Source: Maribacter sp.
Lineage (GTDB): Bacteria > Bacteroidota > Bacteroidia > Flavobacteriales > Flavobacteriaceae
Direction of reading: 5' to 3'
DNA: 7,904 nt
NCBI GenBank assembly: GCA_013001935.1
Contig: JABDKZ010000347.1
Span: forward strand, 1 to 7,904
Shown: positions 1-6,871 of the stretch, piece by piece
How positions within the stretch are numbered: the stretch's first letter is position 1
Layout: the number at the start of each line of letters is the position of its first letter
Program-made: the position numbers and the translations under genes
Notes under the pieces: generated by a model
Seen by the model: the letters and a program-made list of their open reading frames with translations, nothing else
What the model was told of the DNA's origin: nothing
The model's database searches: none

Positions 1-218
1 CTGATTGGGAAAAAAACCTTTCGAACGAAATGCCTAAATCCAAGCAGCGAATGAAAACCTCGATCATCTTGGGTGATGAGGCCATTGGTTTTGCCGATCC
101 AGACTTTTGGGGGGAGTTCAATATTATTGAACCCGAAAAATCGATAGAATCAGCAATCCGGAAGATACAACGCCAATTGAAAAGAGCGAGACAGGATAAG
201 AGTGCCTCAGCACCATAA
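1..218 (+). CDS. C-terminal end of a probable carboxypeptidase-like regulatory-domain protein (5' partial)
   Basis: The reading frame is open from the first full codon at position 3 to the TAA at 216-218, so the gene starts upstream of the window and 71 C-terminal residues are visible. The ATG at 30 is internal: the nine codons before it (DWEKNLSNE) read on smoothly. The tail contains DPDFWGEFNIIEPEKSIE followed by a basic helix rich in K, R and Q. I recall similar 'FWG-x-NIIEP-x-x-S' tails at the end of Bacteroidota proteins with an N-terminal transthyretin-like carboxypeptidase regulatory domain, but that domain lies outside the window, so the product name rests on resemblance only. A strong terminator follows 15 bases downstream, so this is the last gene of its transcript. 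Coding status is fairly secure; the function is not. Confidence 0.6.
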   Translation, partial: DWEKNLSNEMPKSKQRMKTSIILGDEAIGFADPDFWGEFNIIEPEKSIESAIRKIQRQLKRARQDKSASAP

Positions 219-233
219 AAAAATATCTAAAAT

Positions 234-267
234 AAAAAAAACCGCTAATCAGCTTAGCGGTTTTTTT
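234..267. terminator. Bidirectional intrinsic terminator between two convergent genes
   Basis: A hairpin with the GC-containing stem CCGCTAA (242-248) / TTAGCGG (254-260) and the five-base loop TCAGC is flanked by a run of A on the left (234-241) and a run of T on the right (261-267). The A and T runs can extend the stem, and each gives a U-tract in one direction. It lies between the stop of the plus-strand gene (218) and the stop of the minus-strand FAS1 gene (284), so it most likely ends both transcripts. Confidence 0.9.
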
Positions 268-283
268 ATTTTGGGAGAACTGA

Positions 284-868
284 TTATTTTGGCATAACAA
301 CCGCATCAATAGCATGTATTACACCATTGGAGGCTCCTACATCGGCCATAACCACCGTTGACATGTTACCTTTTTCATCGGTTAGCATAACTTTTCCATC
401 ATTAATTGAGATAGAAATTGTACCTCCTTGTACCGTTTCTACCATGAATTTGCCTCCATTCTTGGTTACGGCATCAATAACGGCAGCTGCCTCAAATTTT
501 CCAGAAACAACATGATACGTTAAAATACTCGTTAAAACACTTTTGCTTTCAGGTTTAAGAAGACCGGCAACGGTTCCATCGGGCAGTTTTGCAAAGGCAT
601 CATTAGTTGGCGCGAATACTGTAAACGGACCTTCACTCTGTAAGGTACTTACCAAATCAGCAGCCTTCACAGCGGCCACCAAGGTTGAAAAATTATCATT
701 ACCGGCAGCAACATCGACTATGGTATTTGAAACCACGATTCCTTTAGTGACAATTGACAAAGTCTTATCGGACTTTTCACTATTGTTCATTGCAATTTCA
801 TTTTGGGCATACGAGGAAGACATAATTCCTGCGATTGCCAATACAGTTAAAGTTTTAATCATTTTCAT
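284..868 (-). CDS. Secreted single-domain fasciclin (FAS1) protein
   Basis: The 194-residue protein has a lysine-containing N-terminus, a hydrophobic core (residues 7-16) and a likely signal peptidase I site after SSSYA (residue 21). There is no lipobox and the protein contains no cysteine, so it is predicted to be soluble in the periplasm or outside the cell. One FAS1 domain spans about residues 49-193. The first conserved box is GPFTVFAPTNDAFAKLP (80-96), the central YH motif is in LTYHVVSGK (116-124), and the second conserved box is NGVIHAIDAVVMP (181-193). FAS1 domains in general mediate adhesion or ligand binding, but the role of small bacterial ones is poorly known and no substrate can be read here. 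The gene stands alone: it has its own promoter-like element upstream and a strong terminator downstream. The ATG at 868 is chosen because it gives a complete signal peptide; a second ATG two codons later is possible. Confidence 0.93.
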   Translation of the reverse strand: MKMIKTLTVLAIAGIMSSSYAQNEIAMNNSEKSDKTLSIVTKGIVVSNTIVDVAAGNDNFSTLVAAVKAADLVSTLQSEGPFTVFAPTNDAFAKLPDGTVAGLLKPESKSVLTSILTYHVVSGKFEAAAVIDAVTKNGGKFMVETVQGGTISISINDGKVMLTDEKGNMSTVVMADVGASNGVIHAIDAVVMPK

Positions 869-890
869 ACTATTTTTTTTTAGATTCCCT

Positions 891-918
891 CAAATGTAGC
901 GCTATAATGAACAGCTAA
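891..918 (-). promoter_or_regulatory. Bacteroidota-type promoter of the FAS1 gene
   Basis: On the minus strand, TACATTTG (plus-strand 891-898) is an exact match to the Bacteroidota primary sigma factor -7 element TAnnTTTG. A TTA triplet 17 bases further upstream (916-918) is a weak stand-in for the -33 TTG. The implied transcript start near 884-886 leaves a short A-rich leader before the ATG at 868, as is common in this phylum. The element match is seen directly; promoter activity is inferred. Confidence 0.55.
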
Positions 919-929
919 ATCATAATTTT

Positions 930-959
930 TGTTTAATATTTTAATTATTTTGTTAAACA
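930..959. repeat. AT-rich inverted repeat upstream of the FAS1 promoter
   Basis: TGTTTAA (930-936) and TTAAACA (953-959) form a perfect 7-base dyad with a 16-base AT-rich spacer. It sits just upstream of the putative FAS1 promoter, roughly 45-75 bases before the inferred transcript start, where an activator could bind. The region is so AT-rich that a chance dyad is quite possible. No gene is visible in 869-1064. Confidence 0.25.
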
Positions 960-1064
960 TTATTAAAATGACGCAAAAATAGTCCTTTGTAAGTCAAATT
1001 GCTTCTTTAGAACCGTACCTACATCTTAAAAGATAAAATAAACTGGGGAGATGTTTAAAATGAC

Positions 1065-3275
1065 TTAATTCGCCACTTCACTAATAAATTTCAACCTATA
1101 GAGTCTAAGATCTTCTTCTTCATATTCGCCTTCAAATTCTTCCATAGCCTCTTCCAAATCATCACTTTCTGCTTCTAGAAAATAATCGTGCATTTCTTCC
1201 TGCTGGTCTTCGTCCAAAACCTCGTCTATATAGTACCCTATGTTGAGTTTTGTACCGCTAAAGACTATCTGCTCCATCTCTTTGATCAACTCCGTAATCT
1301 CTAGGCCCTTGGCAGAGGCAATATCCTCAAGGTTTAATTTTCTATCAACATTTTGAATGATATAGAGTTTTAACCCTGAATTCGCTCCTGTACTCTTAAC
1401 CACCAAATCATCGGGACGTATAATTTCATTTTCCTCAACATAGGCAGCAATTTCATCTACAAAAGGTTTTCCGAACTTTTTAGCCTTACCCTCACCTACT
1501 CCGTAAATATTTAACATTTCCCCCATGGAAATAGGATATTTCAATGCCATATCATCCAAAGATGGATCTTGAAAAACAACAAAGGGTGGAACACCCAACT
1601 TATCTGCCTGAGATTTACGCAATGATTTCAATATCTTTAAAAGTTTAACATCAGAAACCCCGCCTTTCGATGCACTTACCAATGCCGCATCGTTCTCTTT
1701 ACTATATTCATGATCTTTGGTCATCATAAACGAAGTTGGATTCGCCAGAAACTTATTTCCGGCCTCCGTAACGTGCAATATTCCGTATAATTCTATTTCC
1801 TTTTTTAACAGACCTGCAACCAAAACCTGTCTGATCAAAGCCATCCAATGATTTTCAGTCTGATCTGAGCCTATACCAAACACTGCTTTTTCATTAGCTT
1901 TATGAGACGAAACCAGGGCATTGACCTGGCCTGTTATCGTTTTGATTATTTCTTTTGATTTAAACTTTTCATTGGTCTCCTGAACTGTACGCAATAGTTT
2001 TATTACTTCGTCCTTGGCCTCTTGTTTTTCTTTTGGATTCCGAGCATTATCGTCCATGTCTGCCCCTTCTCCATTGACTTCGTCAAATTCTTCGCCAAAA
2101 TAATGTAGCATAAATTTTCTGCGCGACATAGAGGTTTCAGCATAAGCAACAACCTCTTGCAGCAGTGCGTTTCCTATTTCTTGTTCTGCGACGGGTTTGC
2201 CGGACATAAATTTTTCAAGCTTCTCAATATCCTTATATGAATAGAAAGCCAAACAATGTCCTTCGCCACCATCGCGACCGGCCCGCCCCGTCTCTTGATA
2301 ATAACTCTCAATACTTTTTGGAATATCATGGTGAATAACAAAGCGTACATTAGGTTTATCGATACCCATACCGAAAGCTATCGTCGCAACAACAACATCA
2401 ACATCCTCCATCAAAAACATATCTTGATATTTAGATCGTGTTTTGGCGTCGAAACCTGCATGATAGGGTACAGCGCTAACACCATTTACCTGAAGTACCT
2501 GTGCCAGTTCTTCAACCCGTTTTCTGCTTAGGCAATATACAATTCCCGACTTGTCGGTATTCTGTTTCACAAAACGAATAATATCCGAGTCTACATTAGC
2601 CGTTTTGGTACGGACTTCATAAAACAGATTGGCTCTATTAAAAGAAGCCTTAAATACCTTGGCATCACCAATACCTAAATTCTTGATTATATCTTCTTGT
2701 ACTTTTGGGGTCGCAGTTGCCGTTAAACCAATTATTGGAATGTTATTTCCTAAACGACTCACTATCGTTTTAAGATTTCTGTACTCCGGTCTAAAATCAT
2801 GCCCCCATTCAGAAATGCAATGTGCCTCATCAACAGCCACAAAAGATACTGCTTCCGACCTTAAAAATTGAATATATTCTTCTTTGGTCAATGATTCCGG
2901 GGCCACATACAACAACTTGGTAATCCCATTGGTTATATCCTCTTTTACCTGTTTTACTTCTGTCTTATTTAATGACGAATTTAAAACGTGCGCAATACCG
3001 TGTTCGGCGGAGATACCGCGTATGGCGTCAACTTGATTTTTCATTAAAGCTATTAAAGGGGATACAATAATGGCTGTTCCTTTTTGCATTAATGCCGGTA
3101 GCTGGTAACATAGCGATTTGCCACCACCAGTCGGCATGATTACAAAAGTATTGTTCCCTTGAATTATATTCGTGACAACATCTTCCTGAAGTCCCTTAAA
3201 CTGGGAAAAACCAAAATATTTTTTTAATGCGGCGTGCAAATCCATTTCGTTAGACCCCATTCCACTATTCATCAT
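1065..3275 (-). CDS. recQ: ATP-dependent DNA helicase RecQ, long flavobacterial form without zinc cysteines
   Basis: This is a superfamily 2, 3'-to-5' DNA helicase acting in recombination and replication-fork repair. Residues 1-190 form the first motor domain: motif 0 glutamine Q30, Walker A TGGGKS (49-54), DEAH (149-152) followed by the RecQ aromatic-rich loop with W157 and F161, and motif III TATAT (185-189). The second motor domain follows, with motif VI QETGRAGRDG (327-336). After it comes the RRKFMLHYFGEE helix of the zinc subdomain, but all four canonical cysteine positions are replaced (S384, N401, G404, M407). Next are a winged-helix RQC region (about 420-515), an HRDC domain (about 541-617), a helix-turn-helix-like segment (about 630-685) and a strongly acidic tail (685-722). 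At 736 residues it is well over 100 residues longer than E. coli RecQ (609) because of the last two parts. It is divergent from kdsD. The start could instead be M2, M6 or M11; the leader is A/T-rich and decides nothing. I see no clear terminator after the stop. Confidence 0.95.
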   Translation of the reverse strand: MMNSGMGSNEMDLHAALKKYFGFSQFKGLQEDVVTNIIQGNNTFVIMPTGGGKSLCYQLPALMQKGTAIIVSPLIALMKNQVDAIRGISAEHGIAHVLNSSLNKTEVKQVKEDITNGITKLLYVAPESLTKEEYIQFLRSEAVSFVAVDEAHCISEWGHDFRPEYRNLKTIVSRLGNNIPIIGLTATATPKVQEDIIKNLGIGDAKVFKASFNRANLFYEVRTKTANVDSDIIRFVKQNTDKSGIVYCLSRKRVEELAQVLQVNGVSAVPYHAGFDAKTRSKYQDMFLMEDVDVVVATIAFGMGIDKPNVRFVIHHDIPKSIESYYQETGRAGRDGGEGHCLAFYSYKDIEKLEKFMSGKPVAEQEIGNALLQEVVAYAETSMSRRKFMLHYFGEEFDEVNGEGADMDDNARNPKEKQEAKDEVIKLLRTVQETNEKFKSKEIIKTITGQVNALVSSHKANEKAVFGIGSDQTENHWMALIRQVLVAGLLKKEIELYGILHVTEAGNKFLANPTSFMMTKDHEYSKENDAALVSASKGGVSDVKLLKILKSLRKSQADKLGVPPFVVFQDPSLDDMALKYPISMGEMLNIYGVGEGKAKKFGKPFVDEIAAYVEENEIIRPDDLVVKSTGANSGLKLYIIQNVDRKLNLEDIASAKGLEITELIKEMEQIVFSGTKLNIGYYIDEVLDEDQQEEMHDYFLEAESDDLEEAMEEFEGEYEEEDLRLYRLKFISEVAN

Positions 3276-3383
3276 TTATATTCTAATTCAATAACTTTAA
3301 TCTGTATTATAATATGTATTTAAGGTAAGGCCTTTTAATTTATCAAGCAAATAGTTCTCCAATATCCTTAAAAACTAAAACTA

Positions 3384-3412
3384 TTCTATAAAATTAAGTT
3401 TATGTAATTTTG
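3384..3412 (+). promoter_or_regulatory. Putative Bacteroidota-type promoter of kdsD-tatC
   Basis: TAATTTTG (3405-3412) matches the -7 element TAnnTTTG exactly. TTC at 3384-3386, 18 bases upstream, is only a weak -33 element. The implied start near 3418-3420 gives a leader of about 50 bases before the TTG start of kdsD. The 193-base divergent gap (3276-3468) must also hold the recQ promoter, for which I found no exact -7 match on the minus strand. Confidence 0.4.
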
Positions 3413-3468
3413 TAAACTTAAAGATAAGACAAACTTTTAGGATTACCATTCATAACTTAATTCATACT

Positions 3469-4434
3469 TTGAGCAAAACTACAGCGATACTTAACCTAGC
3501 CAAAAAGACCATTGATACTGAAAGTAAGGCCATTGGTAATTTAGCGAATTTACTTACCGAAGATTTCGCAAGAACCGTAGAATGTATTTTGGGTTCAAAA
3601 GGTAGGGTGGTGATTACGGGAATTGGCAAAAGTGCCATAATCGCTACTAAAATAGTAGCTACTTTGAACTCAACAGGGACACCGGCTATTTTTATGCACG
3701 CCGGTGATGCTATTCATGGGGATTTGGGTACGATCCAAGAAGATGATGTCGTAATCTGTATTTCAAAAAGCGGTAGCACACCTGAAATTAAATTGTTGGT
3801 ACCCTTGATTAAAAGAGGGAACAATATTTTAATAGGCCTAACCGGGATAGTAGACTCCTTTTTGGGCCAACAGGCAGATTTTGTATTGAACACCTTTGTT
3901 GAGAAAGAAGCTTGCCCAAATAACCTTGCACCTACAACGAGTACCAGCGCCCAACTGGTCATGGGAGATGCCTTAGCCATTTGTTTGCTAGAGTTAAAAG
4001 GTTTCAGTAGTAAGGACTTTGCAAAATACCACCCCGGAGGAGCACTGGGCAAACGTTTGTATTTAACTGTAGACGACATTGTAAAAACCAATATGAAACC
4101 TCGGGTCAGCCTGGAAACAGATGTACGTACGGTTATCGTTGAAATCTCTGAAAAAATGTTAGGCGTTTCTGCTGTGATTCATAATAACAGCTTAGTGGGT
4201 ATTGTAACGGATGGGGATATTCGTAGAATGCTAAATAAGTATGAAAATATTAATGGCCTTACGGCCAGGGACATAATGACTTCCAATCCAAAAACCATCC
4301 AAGTTGACAAGCTTGCCATTGAAGCCCTTGACTTAATGCAGGATAATGGTATTTCCCAATTATTGGCAGTTCAAAATGAAGAATATAAAGGGGTGGTACA
4401 TTTACATAATCTTATAAACGAGGGCATACTATAA
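3469..4434 (+). CDS. kdsD: D-arabinose 5-phosphate isomerase (KdsD/KpsF/GutQ family)
   Basis: It interconverts ribulose 5-phosphate and arabinose 5-phosphate in the cytoplasm, the first committed step towards Kdo for the lipopolysaccharide core. The 321 residues are close to the 328 of E. coli KdsD. A SIS sugar-phosphate isomerase domain covers about residues 35-180, with GIGKS (51-55), HAGDAIHGDLG (77-87), SKSGSTPE (99-106), EACPNNLAPTTS (147-158) and YHPGGALGK (187-195). K54, E106, E147 and H188 sit exactly five positions before the recalled E. coli active-site residues K59, E111, E152 and H193. Two CBS domains follow (about 203-260 and 267-321), the first with GIVTDGDIRR (244-253). The start is TTG at 3469: there is no in-frame ATG nearby upstream, the next ATG inside would remove the catalytic lysine, and the family N-terminus aligns here. 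Its stop overlaps the tatC start by one base (TAATG), indicating translational coupling. Confidence 0.94.
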   Translation: MSKTTAILNLAKKTIDTESKAIGNLANLLTEDFARTVECILGSKGRVVITGIGKSAIIATKIVATLNSTGTPAIFMHAGDAIHGDLGTIQEDDVVICISKSGSTPEIKLLVPLIKRGNNILIGLTGIVDSFLGQQADFVLNTFVEKEACPNNLAPTTSTSAQLVMGDALAICLLELKGFSSKDFAKYHPGGALGKRLYLTVDDIVKTNMKPRVSLETDVRTVIVEISEKMLGVSAVIHNNSLVGIVTDGDIRRMLNKYENINGLTARDIMTSNPKTIQVDKLAIEALDLMQDNGISQLLAVQNEEYKGVVHLHNLINEGIL

Positions 4435-5285
4435 TGGCAAAAGCTCAGACCAAAGCCCCGAATGAAATGTCTTTCTTAGACCATCTTGAAGAATTAAGGT
4501 GGCATTTAATACGCTCCGTCTTTGCGATTGTCATTATTGCATGTGTAGCTTTCGTGATGAGGGAATTTATTTTTGATACCATACTCTTTGGACCAAAAAA
4601 CATGGACTTTCCGACGTATCGGTTTTTCTGTAAAGCTGCTACATTCCTTGGGTTTGATTCTGCATTCTGTGCCGACGAATTGCCATTTACCATACAGAGC
4701 CGATTGATGGCCGGACAGTTTTCGGCACATATTTGGACTTCTATTTGGGCCGGTTTTATTGTAGGTTTTCCTTATGTACTATATGAAGTTTGGAAATTTA
4801 TTAGTCCGGGGCTTTATGAAAAAGAGCGAAAGAATTCCAGAGGCTTTATATTAATAGCTTCTTTCCTTTTCTTTTTGGGTGTTCTGTTCGGATATTACGT
4901 GGTTGCGCCATTATCGATCAACTTTTTAGGTACTTATCAGGTAAGTGCCGAAGTCACGAATGAGTTTGATTTGGCCTCTTATGTTGCAACCGTTAGATCC
5001 GCCGTTATAGCCTGTGGCGTATTGTTCGAACTGCCGATACTTATTTACTTCTTGACTAAAGTTGGGTTGATTACCCCTGAGATTATGAAAAAGTATCGCA
5101 AAATCGCCCTCGTCATTGTTCTGATATTGTCTGCCGTTATCACCCCTCCTGATGTTGCCAGTCAAATAATTGTTGCTGTACCGGTTTTGGTATTATATCA
5201 AATAAGCATTTACATTTCAAAAATAGTATTGAAACGGGAAGCAAAGAAAGAGGCTAAACTAGCTTCAAAACCTAAAAAAGGTTAA
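4434..5285 (+). CDS. tatC: Twin-arginine translocase core subunit TatC
   Basis: TatC is the inner-membrane receptor of the Tat pathway: it binds twin-arginine signal peptides and, with TatA-type proteins, exports folded proteins. The 283 residues carry the family hallmarks. The N-terminal cytoplasmic SFLDHLEELRWHL (13-25) holds the conserved E20 and R22, and the first cytoplasmic loop has FISPGLYEKER (122-132), where E131 corresponds to the functional glutamate of that loop. About six membrane segments are visible: roughly 26-43, 100-118, 136-158, and three more in the last third. The tail is lysine-rich (KREAKKEAKLASKPKKG), as expected on the cytoplasmic side. The first periplasmic loop (about 44-99) is long and contains C66 and C79. 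The gene overlaps the kdsD stop by one base; no tatA or tatB lies in the window. Its ATG is fixed by the overlap and by the family N-terminus. Confidence 0.95.
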   Translation: MAKAQTKAPNEMSFLDHLEELRWHLIRSVFAIVIIACVAFVMREFIFDTILFGPKNMDFPTYRFFCKAATFLGFDSAFCADELPFTIQSRLMAGQFSAHIWTSIWAGFIVGFPYVLYEVWKFISPGLYEKERKNSRGFILIASFLFFLGVLFGYYVVAPLSINFLGTYQVSAEVTNEFDLASYVATVRSAVIACGVLFELPILIYFLTKVGLITPEIMKKYRKIALVIVLILSAVITPPDVASQIIVAVPVLVLYQISIYISKIVLKREAKKEAKLASKPKKG

Positions 5286-5299
5286 AAAACCGTGAATAA

Positions 5300-5371
5300 G
5301 AAGGCATTGCCCATTTATTAGATTTAGATTTGAAGGATTTAGTTTTGGATACTATACTTACCCAGGTATGA
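5300..5371 (+). other. Short open frame ending in an ATGA overlap with lptB, possible gene remnant
   Basis: Between tatC and lptB, the frame from 5300 to the TGA at 5369-5371 is open for 23 codons and ends with [18 protein letters not shown]. Its stop overlaps the lptB ATG as ATGA, the arrangement typical of coupled genes. It has no ATG start and is closed upstream by TAA at 5297-5299. My recollection is that many flavobacteria have a small carboxymuconolactone decarboxylase-family gene at this place, so this could be the end of a deleted gene, but the visible residues do not resemble that family. A run this short can easily be chance. Confidence 0.15.
5325..5332 (+). promoter_or_regulatory. 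Possible -7 promoter element upstream of lptB
   Basis: TAGATTTG matches TAnnTTTG exactly and lies 35 bases before the lptB ATG, giving a leader of about 29 bases. The only TTG upstream (5307-5309) is about 15 bases away, closer than usual for a -33 element. lptB may therefore have its own promoter in addition to read-through from kdsD-tatC. Confidence 0.3.
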
Positions 5372-6108
5372 AGCTTAGAGCAGAAAATATAATGAAGGCC
5401 TATAGAGGACGACGAGTGGTGAAAGGCATTTCATTGGAAGTGAACCAAGGTGAAATAGTGGGTTTACTTGGACCCAATGGTGCTGGAAAAACCACTTGTT
5501 TTTATATGATCGTAGGACTGATCAAACCCAATGCGGGAAGTATTTATTTGAACGATACGGAGATTACAAAATTCCCCATGTACAAGCGGGCACAAAATGG
5601 GATTGGTTATTTGGCACAAGAAGCTTCTGTTTTTAGAAAATTGAGTATCGAAAAGAATATTCTGAGTGTATTGCAATTGACCAATATGAGCAAAAAAGAG
5701 CAGCTTATGAAAATGGAATCCCTCATAGAAGAGTTTGGTCTAGGGCATATTCGAAAGAATAGGGGCGATCTACTCTCGGGTGGGGAGCGTCGAAGAACCG
5801 AAATTGCCCGTGCCCTTGCGACTGATCCTAAATTTATACTTTTAGATGAGCCTTTTGCTGGTGTTGACCCCGTGGCCGTTGAAGATATTCAACGCATTGT
5901 AGCCCATTTGAAGGACAAAAATATCGGTATACTTATCACAGACCACAACGTGCAGGAAACCTTGGCGATTACAGAGCGATCATATTTAATGTTCGAGGGT
6001 GGAATCTTAAAATCGGGAGTGCCTGAAGACCTGGCAGCAGACGAAATGGTACGTAAGGTTTATCTAGGTCAAAACTTTGAACTTCGTAAAAAGAAGTTGG
6101 ATTTTTAA
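5368..6108 (+). CDS. lptB: LPS export ABC transporter ATP-binding protein LptB
   Basis: LptB is the cytoplasmic ATPase that, with LptFG and LptC, powers extraction of lipopolysaccharide from the inner membrane for transport to the outer membrane. The 246 residues form a complete ABC domain: Walker [10 protein letters not shown] (35-43), Q-loop YLAQE with Q84, signature LSGGE (136-140), Walker B FILLDEP (156-162) with catalytic E161, D-loop GVDP (165-168) and switch histidine H193 in TDHN. E161 and H193 lie two positions before the recalled E. coli LptB E163 and H195. The conserved segment [18 protein letters not shown] distinguishes LptB from other small ABC ATPases. None of lptA, lptC, lptF or lptG is in the window, so the transporter parts are encoded elsewhere. 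The gene follows tatC by 82 bases on the same strand and converges on pssA. The ATG at 5368 fits the usual MKLRAEN start of the family. Confidence 0.95.
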   Translation: MKLRAENIMKAYRGRRVVKGISLEVNQGEIVGLLGPNGAGKTTCFYMIVGLIKPNAGSIYLNDTEITKFPMYKRAQNGIGYLAQEASVFRKLSIEKNILSVLQLTNMSKKEQLMKMESLIEEFGLGHIRKNRGDLLSGGERRRTEIARALATDPKFILLDEPFAGVDPVAVEDIQRIVAHLKDKNIGILITDHNVQETLAITERSYLMFEGGILKSGVPEDLAADEMVRKVYLGQNFELRKKKLDF

Positions 6109-6112
6109 AGTA

Positions 6113-6871
6113 TTAGCTCGTTTTTCCTCCAATATTCCCCACCAAAGAACTCAAGATGTAAAATGCTATAATCGCAGGTACAGCAAGAAATTTCATGGTC
6201 ATGAGGAGTACCAAACTCACAATAATGAAAATATAACGTTGCGAATTATCCTTAAAATTCCAAGTATTGAATTTTAAGGCAAACAATGCAATCCTCGAAT
6301 TCAATAAATAGGCACTGAGAAGGGTTACCCCAATCAAAAACCACTGGTTCAAAATAATTTCACTCAAAAAATCATTGCCATGGTACAAAAGAATCAAGGG
6401 CAATGACAAAATCATTAGTGCATTTGCGGGAGTTGGCAAACCAATAAAGGAACTTACCTGGTTTTCGTCTACATTATAATTTGCTAATCTATAGGCCGAA
6501 GCCATGGTAATCAAAAATCCGAAAAAGGGCAATGGAGCGACTTTTAGACCTACCCAAAACGTATCATTCGCAGCTTGTGAAGATAAGTCCACATTCCACC
6601 CACCGCTCATTGACATTCCCAACAACTGAAACATAACAATACCGGGGACGAGTCCGCTTGTGACCATATCTGCCAAGGAATCTAATTGCAGGCCCAATTC
6701 ACTTCTCACATTAAGTAGACGAGCAGCCAATCCATCAATAAAATCGAAAACAATCCCAAGAAAAACGAAGAATGCAGCCAGTTCTAACTGATTCAAAACA
6801 GCAAAAACAACTGCCACACTTCCACAAAATAGATTCAATAAGGTAATCAGATTGGGAATATATTGCTTCAT
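6113..6871 (-). CDS. pssA: CDP-diacylglycerol-serine O-phosphatidyltransferase
   Basis: The enzyme transfers the phosphatidyl group of CDP-diacylglycerol to serine at the inner membrane, giving phosphatidylserine, the precursor of phosphatidylethanolamine. The 252-residue protein is hydrophobic, with several membrane segments through its length. It has a perfect CDP-alcohol phosphatidyltransferase signature D-x2-DG-x2-AR-x8-G-x3-D-x3-D, with metal and substrate residues D43, D46, D64 and D68. The opening KQYIPNLITLLNLFCGSVA is typical of the integral-membrane (Bacillus-type) PssA, and the motif alone would also allow other CDP-alcohol transferases. I chose the ATG at 6871 rather than one ten codons upstream (6901), because family members begin at MKQYIPN and the extra ten residues (MCYFYTNQLS) look like leader. 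Its stop lies four bases from the lptB stop with no terminator between, and it is divergent from the Lnb-like gene. No decarboxylase gene (psd) is in view. Confidence 0.88.
   Translation of the reverse strand: MKQYIPNLITLLNLFCGSVAVVFAVLNQLELAAFFVFLGIVFDFIDGLAARLLNVRSELGLQLDSLADMVTSGLVPGIVMFQLLGMSMSGGWNVDLSSQAANDTFWVGLKVAPLPFFGFLITMASAYRLANYNVDENQVSSFIGLPTPANALMILSLPLILLYHGNDFLSEIILNQWFLIGVTLLSAYLLNSRIALFALKFNTWNFKDNSQRYIFIIVSLVLLMTMKFLAVPAIIAFYILSSLVGNIGGKTS

Noticed and set aside
30..218. A complete small gene of 62 codons starting at ATG 30
   Set aside because: The same frame is open back to the window edge and the sequence reads as the tail of a longer protein, so ATG 30 is treated as internal.
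543..899. Open frame of 118 codons on the plus strand
   Set aside because: It lies antisense to the FAS1 gene, which has a complete domain and signal peptide; the plus-strand product has no recognisable features.
1023..1034. Palindrome ATCTTAAAAGAT after the recQ stop as a terminator
   Set aside because: The stem is short and AT-rich, and no U-tract follows in the direction of recQ transcription.
2000..2130. A frameshift or sequencing error explaining the missing RecQ zinc cysteines
   Set aside because: Spacing to the flanking motifs is unchanged, the frame is continuous and the replaced region is not garbled, so substitution in a functional protein is the better reading.
3714..4091. Open frame of 125 codons on the minus strand
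   Set aside because: It is antisense to the SIS domain of kdsD, whose catalytic residues are all in place on the other strand.
5269..5291. AACC / GGTT / AACC alternating short inverted repeats at the end of tatC as an attenuator or terminator
   Set aside because: The arms are only four to five bases and are followed by A rather than T on the coding strand; they arise from lysine codons and A-runs.
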